Positions 52,497 to 60,754 of a stretch of 64,000 bases of DNA are shown one piece after another; positions within the stretch are counted from its first letter, which is position 1; each line of letters opens with the position of its first letter. Below the pieces are notes generated by a model that saw only the letters and a list, made by a program, of their open reading frames with translations, searched no databases and was not told the origin of the DNA. Source of the DNA: Actinomadura parmotrematis (GTDB lineage: Bacteria > Actinomycetota > Actinomycetes > Streptosporangiales > Streptosporangiaceae). The stretch spans positions 399,389 to 463,388 of the forward strand of contig NZ_JAIBOA010000003.1 in the NCBI RefSeq assembly GCF_019458805.1. Direction: 5' to 3'. Position numbers and translations under genes: made by a program.

Positions 52497-53629
52497 CGGG
52501 CCGCCTGCTCGCGCTCGCGGCGGGGACGTTCGCGCTCGGGGTGGACGCGTTCGTGACGGCCGGGCTCGTCGGGCCGATCGCGCGCGACCTGGACGTGACG
52601 CCCGCCGCCGCTGGGCAGCTCGTCACCGTGTTCGCGCTCTGCTTCGCGGTGCTGTCGCCGGTGCTCGCCGCGCTGACCGGGCGGTTCGCGCGGCGGCCGG
52701 TGCTGCTCGCCGCGCTCGCGGTGTTCACGGCCGGCAACGTCGTCACCGCGCTCGCGCCGGCCTACGCGGCGGTGCTGGCGTCCCGCGCGATCGCGGCGGC
52801 GGGCGCGGCGCTCTACGCGCCGAGCGCGGTCGCGACCGGCGCGGCGCTCGCGGCGCCCGAGCGGCGCGGCCGGGCGATGGCGACGGTCGTCGCCGGGCTG
52901 ACCGTCGCGACCGCGCTCGGCGTGCCCGCCGGGTCCTGGCTCGGCGGCGCGGCGGGCTGGCGCGCCGTGCTGTGGCTCGTCGCCGGGCTCGGCGCCGCCG
53001 CGTTCGCGGGCGTCGCGCTGCTGGTCCCGGACGTGCGGCTGCCTGCGGGCGGCGGGCTGCGCGAGCGGTTCGCCCCGCTCGCCGACCGGCGCGTGGCGGC
53101 GTCGTTCGCGCTGGTCGTCCTGCTGTTCGGCGGCTTCTACGTCCTCTACACCTACCTCGGCCCGCTGCTCGCCCCGGCGACCGGCGGGAGTCAGGGACGC
53201 CTCGCGGTCGCGCTCTGGCTGTTCGGAACGGTGTCGATCGCCGCGAACCTGGCCGGAGGACGCCTCGCTGACTCCCGCGAGCCGCAGCGCACACGGCTGC
53301 TCGCCCTCGCGGGGTTCGTCGCGGTCGTCGCGCTGGCCCCGCTCGCCCGGCACGGCTACCCGGCCGCCCTGATGTGGACGGCAGCGTTCGGCGTGCCGGG
53401 CTGGCTGATGTACGCCTCGCACCTGCGGCTGCTCACCGCCCTCGTCCCGGACGCGACGCCGCTGCTGGTCGGCCTCAACTCCTCGGCGCAGTACTTCGGC
53501 ATGGGCCTCGGCGGCGCGGCCGGCGGCCTCGTCCTGGACGGCCCCGGCCCCGCCGCGCTCGGCTGGACGGCCGCCGTCCTCGCCCTCGGCGCCCTCCTGC
53601 TCGCCCGCCCCGCGACGCGGACCGGTTAA
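52493..53629 (+). CDS. MFS transporter, DHA1-like, coupled to cbiD
   Basis: 378 aa, ~12 TM. TM1 region ALGVDAFVTAGLVGPIARDL, motif A GRFARRPVLLAAL, and motif C-like GVPAGSWLGGAAGWR place it near the Bcr/arabinose-efflux (AraJ-like) group. The GTG overlaps the cbiD stop (GTGA), so it is translated with cbiD; a link with corrinoid precursor or cobalt export is possible but not shown. The TAA stop lies within a palindrome. Confidence 0.85.
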   Translation: MTGRLLALAAGTFALGVDAFVTAGLVGPIARDLDVTPAAAGQLVTVFALCFAVLSPVLAALTGRFARRPVLLAALAVFTAGNVVTALAPAYAAVLASRAIAAAGAALYAPSAVATGAALAAPERRGRAMATVVAGLTVATALGVPAGSWLGGAAGWRAVLWLVAGLGAAAFAGVALLVPDVRLPAGGGLRERFAPLADRRVAASFALVVLLFGGFYVLYTYLGPLLAPATGGSQGRLAVALWLFGTVSIAANLAGGRLADSREPQRTRLLALAGFVAVVALAPLARHGYPAALMWTAAFGVPGWLMYASHLRLLTALVPDATPLLVGLNSSAQYFGMGLGGAAGGLVLDGPGPAALGWTAAVLALGALLLARPATRTG

Positions 53630-53635
53630 ACCGGT
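53621..53635. promoter_or_regulatory. Perfect palindrome before CGNR regulator
   Basis: ACCGGTT-A-AACCGGT; 20-34 bp upstream of the CGNR gene start, so over its core promoter if that gene is leaderless as its TAGGCT box (53643-53648) suggests. Candidate autoregulatory operator. Confidence 0.5.
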
Positions 53636-53654
53636 TCGGGTCTAGGCTGGGGCC

Positions 53655-54212
53655 ATGGTCCGATTCCGCGCGGGCGCCGGGCGCCCGAGCCTCGACTTCG
53701 TCCGCACCCTCCGCCACCGCGACACCCCGCACATCGTGGAAGACCTCTCCGACGCCGCCGCGCTGGCCGCCTGGGTGACCCAGTTCGGCCCCTGCCGCGC
53801 CGCCCCCGCCGACGCCGCCCCCGCCACCCGCGTGGGCGCTGCGCGCGAGCTCCGCGAGGCGGTGTTCGACCTGGTCAGCGCTGGAGTGGGCGGCTACCCG
53901 CCGATGAGCGGCGCGCGCGAGCGCGTCAACGAGGCGGCCGCCCGGCCCGTCCCCGCCCCCTACCTGGCGGGCGACGGCGGCCTGGAGTGGGCCGCCGCCG
54001 ACCCCGTCGCCGCGACCCTGTCGCTGGTCGCCCGCGACGCCCTCGACCTCGTCGCGACCGGCGCCGTCGCGCGCGTCCGCGTCTGCGCGGGCGAGGGCTG
54101 CGCCGCCCTGTTCTACGACGGGTCGCGCCCCGGCACCCGCCGCTGGTGCTCGATGGATACCTGCGGCAACCGCGCCAAGAAGCAGACGCTCCGCGCCAAG
54201 GCGGGCGCCTAG
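53655..54212 (+). CDS. CGNR zinc-finger regulator (ABATE domain)
   Basis: 185 aa. The N-terminal ABATE region (FVRTLRHRD..., LAAWVTQFG) precedes the C-terminal zinc finger: CAGEGCAALFYD, then RRWCSMDTCGNRAKK, a Cys-x4-Cys...Cys-x3-Cys-G-N-R pattern. These are stress- or ligand-responsive transcription regulators. TAGGCT lies 6 nt before the ATG, indicating a leaderless transcript. Confidence 0.92.
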   Translation: MVRFRAGAGRPSLDFVRTLRHRDTPHIVEDLSDAAALAAWVTQFGPCRAAPADAAPATRVGAARELREAVFDLVSAGVGGYPPMSGARERVNEAAARPVPAPYLAGDGGLEWAAADPVAATLSLVARDALDLVATGAVARVRVCAGEGCAALFYDGSRPGTRRWCSMDTCGNRAKKQTLRAKAGA

Positions 54213-54249
54213 CGGCGTGGACGGCGGCGGAACGGGCGCCTATCCTCGT

Positions 54250-54277
54250 CGATACATAGTCAACTAATTGAGTATCG
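54250..54277 (+). promoter_or_regulatory. AT-rich palindromic operator/promoter before SnoaL-like gene
   Basis: Arms CGATAC/GTATCG (54250-54255, 54272-54277) enclose TAGT-CA-ACTA, an inner palindrome (54257-54266). The segment is far more AT-rich than its surroundings and ends 9 nt before the ATG, so it likely overlaps the promoter or leader. The regulator is unknown. Confidence 0.55.
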
Positions 54278-54286
54278 AGGTGGGTC

Positions 54287-54697
54287 ATGCACCCGTTCCG
54301 CAAGGCCGTCGAGGCCCGCGACACCGCCGCGCTGGAGGCGCTGCTCGCCGACGACGTCGTCTTCACCAGCCCGGTCGCGTTCAAGCCCTACCCGGGCAAG
54401 CCGATCACCGCCGCGATCCTGCGCCACGTCATCGAGGTGTTCGAGGACTTCCGCTACGTCCGGGAGATCGGCGCGGACGGCGCCGCCGACCACGCGCTGG
54501 TCTTCACCGCCCGCGTCGGCGGCAAGGAGATCACCGGCTGCGACTTCCTGCACACCCGCCCCGACGGCCTGGTCGACGACCTCATGGTCATGGTCCGGCC
54601 GCTGTCGGGCGCGCAGGCCCTCGCCGAGGCCATGGGCGCCCGCTTCGACCGGATCGCCGCCGAGGCCGCCGGGGCCGAGGCCGCGCGGGACGCCTAG
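54287..54697 (+). CDS. SnoaL/NTF2-like small protein
   Basis: 136 aa with the NTF2-like cone fold pattern: AVEARDTAALEALLADDVVFTSPV at the start, then GKEITGCDFLHTRPDG and VDDLMVMVRPL. SnoaL-like proteins include cyclases, isomerases and binding proteins; no substrate visible. GAGGTGGG precedes the ATG. It is convergent with the next gene, overlapping its stop by 4 nt. Confidence 0.8.
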   Translation: MHPFRKAVEARDTAALEALLADDVVFTSPVAFKPYPGKPITAAILRHVIEVFEDFRYVREIGADGAADHALVFTARVGGKEITGCDFLHTRPDGLVDDLMVMVRPLSGAQALAEAMGARFDRIAAEAAGAEAARDA

Positions 54698-56124
54698 CGG
54701 GACAGGGCACGGGTGATGCCGGTGAGCGTCGTCGTCGCGAGGATCCAGCCCGCCAGGATCAGCACGTACGACAGGAGCTGGTAGCCGCCGTGCGGCTTGA
54801 ACGCGCCCTGCTGCCCGAGGTCGATGATCGGCAGCAGCAGGTCCAGGGTGTAGAAGAACGCGCTGAAGTAGGGCGCCTCGCCCGGCTTCAGCGGCGCCGG
54901 ATGGTGCAGCGCGTAGACCGCCGTGCCCGCCGCGAGCAGCGCGATCAGCCAGGCCGCCGCGCGCAGCGGCCGGAAGCCGTAGCCGACGGTGACGTCCTGC
55001 AGCAGGCCCCAGATCCGCGCGTACCACGGCAGCGTCGCGCGATGCCGGCGCTGCCTGGCGAGCTGGACGGCGCGCGCCGCCGCGTCGTCGCCCACCCGCC
55101 GGTAGGACGCGGCGAGCTGCTCGTAGGCGTGCGGGACGTGGCCCTCCTCGTCGCGCCGCAGCAGCGCGAGCCGCTCGTCCGCGGGCAGCCGCGGGTTCAG
55201 CGACGTGTACTCCAGGCCGTCCAGCCGCACGGTCTCGGGCCAGGCGTCCGGACGCGCGTTCAGCACCTCGATGCGCGCCCGGCGCAGGTTGACGACGCCC
55301 TCGATCCGCTCGGCGGGCCGGAGCCACAGCTCGCCGATAGTGCTGCTGCTGGCGCGCAGCGCGACGCCGCCGGGGTTGCTCAGCCGGGCCCCCGCGAACC
55401 CGACCTGGCCCGGGACGCGGGCGCCGCGCAGCTCGACCCGGCCGGTGATCCGGGCCCCCTCGGCGCGCAGGTTGGCGCCGACGCCGATGTTCTCGGCGGT
55501 CAGCGCGCACTGCCCCGGGGCGGTCAGCACCGCGTCCCGCAGGTCGATCTCACCGCTCACCGTCGCGCCGTCCATGTGCAGCTCGCCATGCGTGACGAGG
55601 CCCTGCGCGCACACGTCGTCGTCGATGAACGCCTGGTCGAGCCTCAGCGAGCCGATGTCGGCGCGCTCGCAGAACAGCGCGTTGCCGAGTTTGGCGCCGC
55701 CAAGAGTCACCGCGCCCGCCACAGTGCAGTCGGTGAGCCGCAGGACGCCCTCCACCTGGAGGGTCGCGGCGGGCAGCTCCGGCAGCGTCGACCGGCTGAG
55801 GTTGAGCTGCCGCAGCCGCGCGCCGTAGAGGGCGGGCGGCTCGTCGAAGTGGCAGTCGGCCAGCACGACCGGATGCTCGATCCGCGCGTACCGCAGGTCC
55901 AGCGCGCCGCTGACGCGGGCGCCGAGCACCCGGAGCGCCGCGACCTCGCCGTCGTCGGCGGTCCCGGCGAGCAGGACGCGGCGCAGCACGGACGCCCGCA
56001 GCGTCCGCTCGGGCCCCGCGCCGGCGTCCGCGGCGTCCCCGGCCACCCGGAAGTCGACGTACGCGCCGCTGGGGAAGGCCCGCAGGACGCGCCGCTCGGC
56101 GGGGGACAGGCCGGGGATCTCCAT
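54694..56124 (-). CDS. Membrane protein with pentapeptide-like beta-helix repeats
   Basis: 476 aa. Residues ~60-290 form imperfect repeats (LRVLGARVSGALDLRYARI, VLRLTDCTVAGAVTLGGAKL, ELRGARVPGQVGFAGARL) with the A/C-x-L/V/F spacing of a right-handed beta-helix. The last ~130 residues hold three hydrophobic helices, the final one in LLSYVLILAGWILATTTL. Homologues in streptomycetes are often misnamed 'membrane-associated oxidoreductase'; no oxidoreductase motif is seen. TACCAT 7 nt before the ATG suggests a leaderless mRNA. Function unknown. Confidence 0.72.
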   Translation of the reverse strand: MEIPGLSPAERRVLRAFPSGAYVDFRVAGDAADAGAGPERTLRASVLRRVLLAGTADDGEVAALRVLGARVSGALDLRYARIEHPVVLADCHFDEPPALYGARLRQLNLSRSTLPELPAATLQVEGVLRLTDCTVAGAVTLGGAKLGNALFCERADIGSLRLDQAFIDDDVCAQGLVTHGELHMDGATVSGEIDLRDAVLTAPGQCALTAENIGVGANLRAEGARITGRVELRGARVPGQVGFAGARLSNPGGVALRASSSTIGELWLRPAERIEGVVNLRRARIEVLNARPDAWPETVRLDGLEYTSLNPRLPADERLALLRRDEEGHVPHAYEQLAASYRRVGDDAAARAVQLARQRRHRATLPWYARIWGLLQDVTVGYGFRPLRAAAWLIALLAAGTAVYALHHPAPLKPGEAPYFSAFFYTLDLLLPIIDLGQQGAFKPHGGYQLLSYVLILAGWILATTTLTGITRALSR

Positions 56125-56149
56125 GTCCGGGATGGTACGGAACGCGGCG

Positions 56150-56512
56150 TCAGTTGGCGTCGGACATGACCAGGTACCGGCCGCCGCCGAGGCCGAGGTA
56201 GGTCTCGTGGACGTGCTCGTCGGGCTCGGGGCAGGGCCACGAGCCCGCCCGGTAGAGCTTCCAGCGGCGCGGGCCGACGGTGGCGACCTCGGTGAGGCGG
56301 CCGTCGCGCTCGGCCTCGGCGCGGGTCACGACGTGAGTCACACCGGGCTGCGTTTCGTCGTCGCGGTAGTAGCGCGCGCCGCAGTACTGGAAATGCTCGG
56401 GCGCCGACAGCGGCGACCAGACGCCCCACACGCCGCGGTCCACGACCGCGAGGCACGCGAGCAGGACCGCGATCAGGGCGAGGAAGGGGAGGAGCCAGCG
56501 ATGCGCCGTCAC
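56150..56512 (-). CDS. Small membrane-anchored protein, 120 aa
   Basis: N-terminal membrane helix LLPFLALIAVLLACLAVV, then an ~85-residue extracytoplasmic part (FQYCGARYYRDD..., LYRAGSWPCPEPD with two Cys that could form a disulfide). No family known to me. GTG 56512 places the helix near the N-terminus; an upstream ATG at 56563 is less likely. Confidence 0.65.
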   Translation of the reverse strand: MTAHRWLLPFLALIAVLLACLAVVDRGVWGVWSPLSAPEHFQYCGARYYRDDETQPGVTHVVTRAEAERDGRLTEVATVGPRRWKLYRAGSWPCPEPDEHVHETYLGLGGGRYLVMSDAN

Positions 56513-56582
56513 CCGCGTGATCTTAGGGGGGTCGCCCCGCCGTGCGGTGCCCGGAGCGGGCACCGCACGGCGCTGGAGCGGG

Positions 56583-57077
56583 TTACTCGACGATGCCGGA
56601 GGCCGAGACGACGATCTCGACGTCGGTCTGGCCGGACCGCGAGCCGTGCGACTCGATCTTCTTGACCAGGTCGGCGCCCTTCACGACCTCGCCGAACACG
56701 ACGTGCTTGCCGTCGAGCCACGGGGTCGGGACGGTGGTGACGAAGAACTGCGACCCGTTGGTGTTCGGACCGGCGTTGGCCATGGACAGCAGGTTCGCGC
56801 GGTCGTGCTTCAGGGTGAAGTTCTCGTCGGCGAACTTCTCGCCGTAGATGCTCTTGCCGCCGGTGCCGTTGCCCCGGGTGAAGTCGCCGCCCTGGAGCAT
56901 GAACTCGGGGATGACCCGGTGGAAGGGGGAGCCGGCGAAGCCGAAGCCGTGCTCGCCGGTGGCGAGCTCGCGGAAGTTCCGCGCCGTCTTCGGGACGACG
57001 TCGTCGTACAGGGCGAACTCGATCCGCCCGGCCGGCTCGCCGTCGATCGTGATGTCGAAGTAGACGTTGGATGCCAT
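56583..57077 (-). CDS. Cyclophilin-type peptidyl-prolyl cis-trans isomerase
   Basis: 164 aa, bare cyclophilin without signal peptide, so cytoplasmic. Active-site segments: [15 protein letters not shown] (catalytic Arg and the Q-G-G-D), [20 protein letters not shown]. It speeds proline isomerisation in protein folding. ATG 57077 follows AGGATC; the frame upstream is not family-like. Confidence 0.95.
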   Translation of the reverse strand: MASNVYFDITIDGEPAGRIEFALYDDVVPKTARNFRELATGEHGFGFAGSPFHRVIPEFMLQGGDFTRGNGTGGKSIYGEKFADENFTLKHDRANLLSMANAGPNTNGSQFFVTTVPTPWLDGKHVVFGEVVKGADLVKKIESHGSRSGQTDVEIVVSASGIVE

Positions 57078-57161
57078 GCGTCGATCCTGCCATGCCCGGC
57101 GAGCGGTCCCCCGGTTCCCCCTCGTCGCGGGCATGGCAGGCCGTTCCTCCGGCGCCGCGGC

Positions 57162-58199
57162 TCAGAAGGTCGGGCGGACGTTGATGGCGTCCATGTACCA
57201 GGCGGCGTTCACGCCCGCGGTGAGGCGGGTGTCGTCCAGCTTGATCCCGGACGCCTGGTTGCGGATCGCCACGAAGATCGCCAGCGTGTGGCCGGGCGGG
57301 TAGGACCGCTGGGTGGTGACGGTGCCCGTCCACAGCGACCACGGCGGGAACGCCTCGGAGTCGATCCACGCCTCGGGGTTGGACGTGCCGGTGCTGCTCA
57401 GGATCCCCGCGGTGGTCTCCTGGGGGACCGCGTCCGCCCACGAGCTGTAGACCTCCACGTGCAGGAGCTGGTGGAGCTGCACGTTGCACGCCGAGCTACC
57501 CGGCTCGTTGTCGGTGTCGACGAAGAACCGGCTGATCTGCGGGACGAGGTCCACGTCGATGATCAGGTTGCGCAGGGCGGGCGGCGTGTACAGCACCATG
57601 TAGCCGTTCCGCCAGCTCATCGCGCACGAGTCGTTGTCGTCGGTCGCGCGCTGCCGGAACTGGATGTGGTTGCCGGCGCGGTTGGTCACGGTGTCGAAGT
57701 AGGTGTCGGCGTTCCAGACCGAGAAGTTGCTCTGGTCCGTCGAGTACCAGGTCGGCCCCGGATCCCAGCTGCCGTTGTAGTCGACCTTGGCGTCGCTCGG
57801 GACGGGCGCGCGGCGCTCGCCCGGCCGCCGGGCCAGGTCGAGCGCCCCCGCCGTCTGCGGCGCGGCGGCCCGCTCGGCCTCGGCGGCGAACGCCGCGCGG
57901 AGCCGGTCGAGCGCGACGAGGTCGACGCCGAGCTCGGCGGCGCGGGCGCGCTGCGCCGCGTACCGGGCGAGCCGGTCCTCGATCGGCGCGTCCTCGGGCA
58001 GCCGCCGCGCGGCCGCGCTCTCGGCGAGCGCGGCGTCGATCTCGGGCGGGACGATGTGGCGCCGCTCGGCCGCGAAGCGCGCGGCGACGAGCGCGCCGGC
58101 CTTCGCGGTCCGCTCGGCGTCCGCGCGGTCCTGCGCCGCCTGGACCTCGCGCAGGTGCTCGATGGCCTCGGGCGGGACGGTGGTCTCGGTGACCGTCAT
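57162..58199 (-). CDS. Hypothetical protein, 345 aa, two-part
   Basis: I do not recognise the family. The N-terminal ~125 residues are strongly helical and charged (AIEHLREVQAAQDRADAERTAK, ARYAAQRARAAELG), likely a coiled coil. The C-terminal ~210 are aromatic-rich and beta-like (DYNGSWDPGPTWYSTDQSNF, FVDTDNEPGSSACNVQLHQL), resembling a jelly-roll binding domain. It has no signal peptide despite the look of an exported lectin-like domain. ATG 58199; upstream in-frame codons would add 21 residues. Confidence 0.6.
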   Translation of the reverse strand: MTVTETTVPPEAIEHLREVQAAQDRADAERTAKAGALVAARFAAERRHIVPPEIDAALAESAAARRLPEDAPIEDRLARYAAQRARAAELGVDLVALDRLRAAFAAEAERAAAPQTAGALDLARRPGERRAPVPSDAKVDYNGSWDPGPTWYSTDQSNFSVWNADTYFDTVTNRAGNHIQFRQRATDDNDSCAMSWRNGYMVLYTPPALRNLIIDVDLVPQISRFFVDTDNEPGSSACNVQLHQLLHVEVYSSWADAVPQETTAGILSSTGTSNPEAWIDSEAFPPWSLWTGTVTTQRSYPPGHTLAIFVAIRNQASGIKLDDTRLTAGVNAAWYMDAINVRPTF

Positions 58200-58281
58200 G
58201 GTGTGCCCCCGTTCTGGTCGGTGTGCTGTGGTCCCAGTCTCGGAACCGGCCGCCGGGGGCACATCGGTGACGGCTACCGAG

Positions 58282-59043
58282 TTACGCGGGCGGCGCGGCG
58301 TCCTCTCGGCAGCGGGCCGCCGAGTACAGGTGGCTGTCGGTGAACCCGGACGCCCCCAGCACCGCCCCGACGATGATGACGGCGGTACGGCGGATCCCCG
58401 CCGCGCGCACCTGTGCGGCGATATCGGCGAGGGTGCCGCGCAGCACCACCTCGTCGGGACGGCTCGCGTAGGCGACGACGGCCGCCGGGCAGTCCGCGCC
58501 GTAGTGGGGGACGAGCTCGTCCACCACCTCGCCGATGCGCTGGACGGCGAGGTGCAGCACCATCGTGGCGCGGCTCGCGCCGAGCGTCGCGAGGTCCTCG
58601 CCGGGAGGCATCGCGGTCGCGCGCGCCGCCGTCCGCGTCAGGATGACCGTCTGGCCGACTTCGGGGACCGTCAGTTCCCGCGACAGCGCTGCGGCGGCGG
58701 CCGCGAAGGCGGGGACGCCGGGAGTCACGCGGTAGGGGACGCCCGCCGCGTCCAGGCGCCGCATCTGCTCGGCCATCGCGCTGAATACGGACGGGTCGCC
58801 GGAGTGCAGGCGCGCCACGTCCTGCCCGGCCCGGTGCGCCTCCACCATGGCGGCGACGATGTCGTCCAGCACCATGTTCGCGGTGTCGACCAGCGCGGCG
58901 CCGGGCGGGCACCAGGACAGCACCTCGGCGGGCACGAGGCTGCCCGCGTACAGGCAGACCGGGCTGGCCGCGATGAGGTCGCGGCCGCGCACCGTGATCA
59001 GGTCGGCGGCGCCGGGCCCGGCGCCGATGAAGTGCACCGTCAC
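58282..59043 (-). CDS. cobM: Precorrin-4 C11-methyltransferase CobM
   Basis: 253 aa SAM-dependent tetrapyrrole methylase: [57 protein letters not shown], and the C-terminal [11 protein letters not shown] typical of CobM/CbiF. The GTG overlaps the cobL stop (GTGA). Converts precorrin-4 to precorrin-5. Confidence 0.94.
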   Translation of the reverse strand: MTVHFIGAGPGAADLITVRGRDLIAASPVCLYAGSLVPAEVLSWCPPGAALVDTANMVLDDIVAAMVEAHRAGQDVARLHSGDPSVFSAMAEQMRRLDAAGVPYRVTPGVPAFAAAAAALSRELTVPEVGQTVILTRTAARATAMPPGEDLATLGASRATMVLHLAVQRIGEVVDELVPHYGADCPAAVVAYASRPDEVVLRGTLADIAAQVRAAGIRRTAVIIVGAVLGASGFTDSHLYSAARCREDAAPPA

Positions 59044-60230
59044 GGGCGGACCGCCGTCCACTGGGTCACCGGCATCATCGCCCTCCATCCCGTGAACCCG
59101 CCGACCGGCGCCGCACGGTTGATCGCAATGCGGGCGAGGTCGCCGCCGAGCCGGTCCCGGGCGGCCGCGACGGCCTGCTCGGACTCGACCGTGACGGCGT
59201 TCGCCACCAGCCGCCCGCCGGGCCGCAGCGCGTCCCAGCAGGCGTCCACCAGGCCGGGGGCGGTGACGCCGCCCCCGACGAAGACCGCGTCCGGCGCCGG
59301 CAGCCCTTCGAGGGCCTCCGGCGCGCGGCCGCGCACGACCTCCAGGCCGGGAACGCCGAGCGCGGCGGCGTTCAGCCCGATCCGCTCGGCCCGCGCCGGG
59401 ACCGCCTCGACGGCGACCGCGCGGCAGGACGGGTGCGCCCGCATCCACTCGATGCCGATGCTGCCCGCGCCGCCGCCGACGTCCCACAGCAGCTCGCCGG
59501 GGCGCGGCCCGAGCGCCGCCAGCGTGACCGCGCGGATCTCCCGCTTGGTGAGCTGCCCGTCGCTGCCGTAGACCTCGTCGGGCAGGCCGGGGACGGCGGG
59601 CAGGCCCGCGTCCGGGCCGCAGCGCACCGCGACGATGTTGAGCGGATCGGGGTCGGCGCGCAGCGGTCCGACCCGCTCGTCGGCCGCGCCGAGCCTCTCC
59701 AGCAGCGTCAGCTCGGCGCCGTCGCCCGCCAGGTCCGCGACGCGCGCGGGCGTCGAGGCGTCCGCGCTCAGCACCAGGATGCGGCGGCCGGGCGCGAGGG
59801 CCGCGCGCAGCGCCTCGGGCGGCCGCCCGACGGCGCTGACGATCGCGGTGTCCTCCAGCGGCCAGCCGAGGCGGGCGCAGGCCAGCGACGCCGAGGACGG
59901 GTGCGGCAGCACGCGGACGCGGTCCGCGCCGAGCAGCCGGACGAGCGTCCCGCCGATCCCGAAGAACAGCGGATCGCCGCTCGCCAGCACCGCGACGCGC
60001 CGGTCCCGGTGGGCGGCGAACAGCGCCGGCAGGGCGGGCAGCATCGGCGACGGCCACGGCGCCCGCTCCCCGGGCACCTCCGGCGGCAGCAGGCCGAGCT
60101 GCCGCCGCCCGCCGAAGATCACCTCGGCGGAGCGCAGCGCGTCCCGGCCGGTCCCGGCGAGGCCGGGCCAGCCGTCCGCGCCGATCCCGACGACGGTGAC
60201 CGGCCCTGCTGCGGGCGGGGCGTCAGACAC
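59040..60230 (-). CDS. cobL: Precorrin-6Y C5,15-methyltransferase (decarboxylating) CobL
   Basis: 396 aa two-domain enzyme. The N-terminal CbiE-type methylase ([27 protein letters not shown]) is followed by a CbiT-type Rossmann methylase ([19 protein letters not shown]). It methylates C5 and C15 and decarboxylates the C12 side chain. Both halves look complete. GTG 60230 overlaps the 3' end of the PPOX gene by 8 nt. Confidence 0.94.
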   Translation of the reverse strand: MSDAPPAAGPVTVVGIGADGWPGLAGTGRDALRSAEVIFGGRRQLGLLPPEVPGERAPWPSPMLPALPALFAAHRDRRVAVLASGDPLFFGIGGTLVRLLGADRVRVLPHPSSASLACARLGWPLEDTAIVSAVGRPPEALRAALAPGRRILVLSADASTPARVADLAGDGAELTLLERLGAADERVGPLRADPDPLNIVAVRCGPDAGLPAVPGLPDEVYGSDGQLTKREIRAVTLAALGPRPGELLWDVGGGAGSIGIEWMRAHPSCRAVAVEAVPARAERIGLNAAALGVPGLEVVRGRAPEALEGLPAPDAVFVGGGVTAPGLVDACWDALRPGGRLVANAVTVESEQAVAAARDRLGGDLARIAINRAAPVGGFTGWRAMMPVTQWTAVRP

Positions 60231-60630
60231 TGCCGATGACCCGGTCGATCGTGATCTCGATGACGACGCGCTCGGGGTTCGGGCGCGGCTCGCGGTACCG
60301 CTCGGCGTAGCGGCGCTCGGCGTCCGCGACGGCCGCCGGGTCGTCCAGCACCCGCGCCCGGCCCTCCAGCGACGCCCAGCGGCGCCCGTCCACCTGCGCC
60401 ACCGCGACCGGGCCGCCCGCCGCGGCGTTCCGCGCCTTCACCGTGCCGCGCGAGGTGATCACCCGGGCGACGCCGGCGGCCGGGTCGAGGGTCGCGCCCA
60501 CCGGCACCACGTGCGGGGTGCCGTCCGGGCGGAGCGTGGTGAGCAGGCAGAGGTGCCGCTCCCGCCAGAACGCCGCGAGCCGCTCGTCGTCGACGGGGAG
60601 CCGGTGGTCCACCCGTTCCGGTCGCTGCAT
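60223..60630 (-). CDS. PPOX-class F420-dependent oxidoreductase-like (TIGR03618 type)
   Basis: 135 aa split-barrel protein: [45 protein letters not shown], and [15 protein letters not shown], close to actinomycete F420-dependent biliverdin-reductase-like enzymes. It leads an apparent operon with cobL and cobM, so it may act on a tetrapyrrole, but this is inference. GAGAGG is 5-6 nt before the ATG. Confidence 0.8.
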   Translation of the reverse strand: MQRPERVDHRLPVDDERLAAFWRERHLCLLTTLRPDGTPHVVPVGATLDPAAGVARVITSRGTVKARNAAAGGPVAVAQVDGRRWASLEGRARVLDDPAAVADAERRYAERYREPRPNPERVVIEITIDRVIGSV

Positions 60631-60648
60631 ATCGCCCTCTCTCCGGAG

Positions 60649-60657
60649 TTATCCACA
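60649..60657 (+). other. Single DnaA-box-like sequence
   Basis: TTATCCACA, a perfect match to the DnaA-box consensus, in the 124-bp gap between the PPOX gene and alaS. It is isolated, so not an origin; a regulatory DnaA site is possible. Confidence 0.4.
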
Positions 60658-60754
60658 GCAGGATCGCAGACCCGAAAAGCGGTGGTGGACACCGATACCA
60701 TGGAAGGGCGAACGGTTCGCGGCAGCTCAGCGGGGTCAAGAGGGGGTACGCGTC

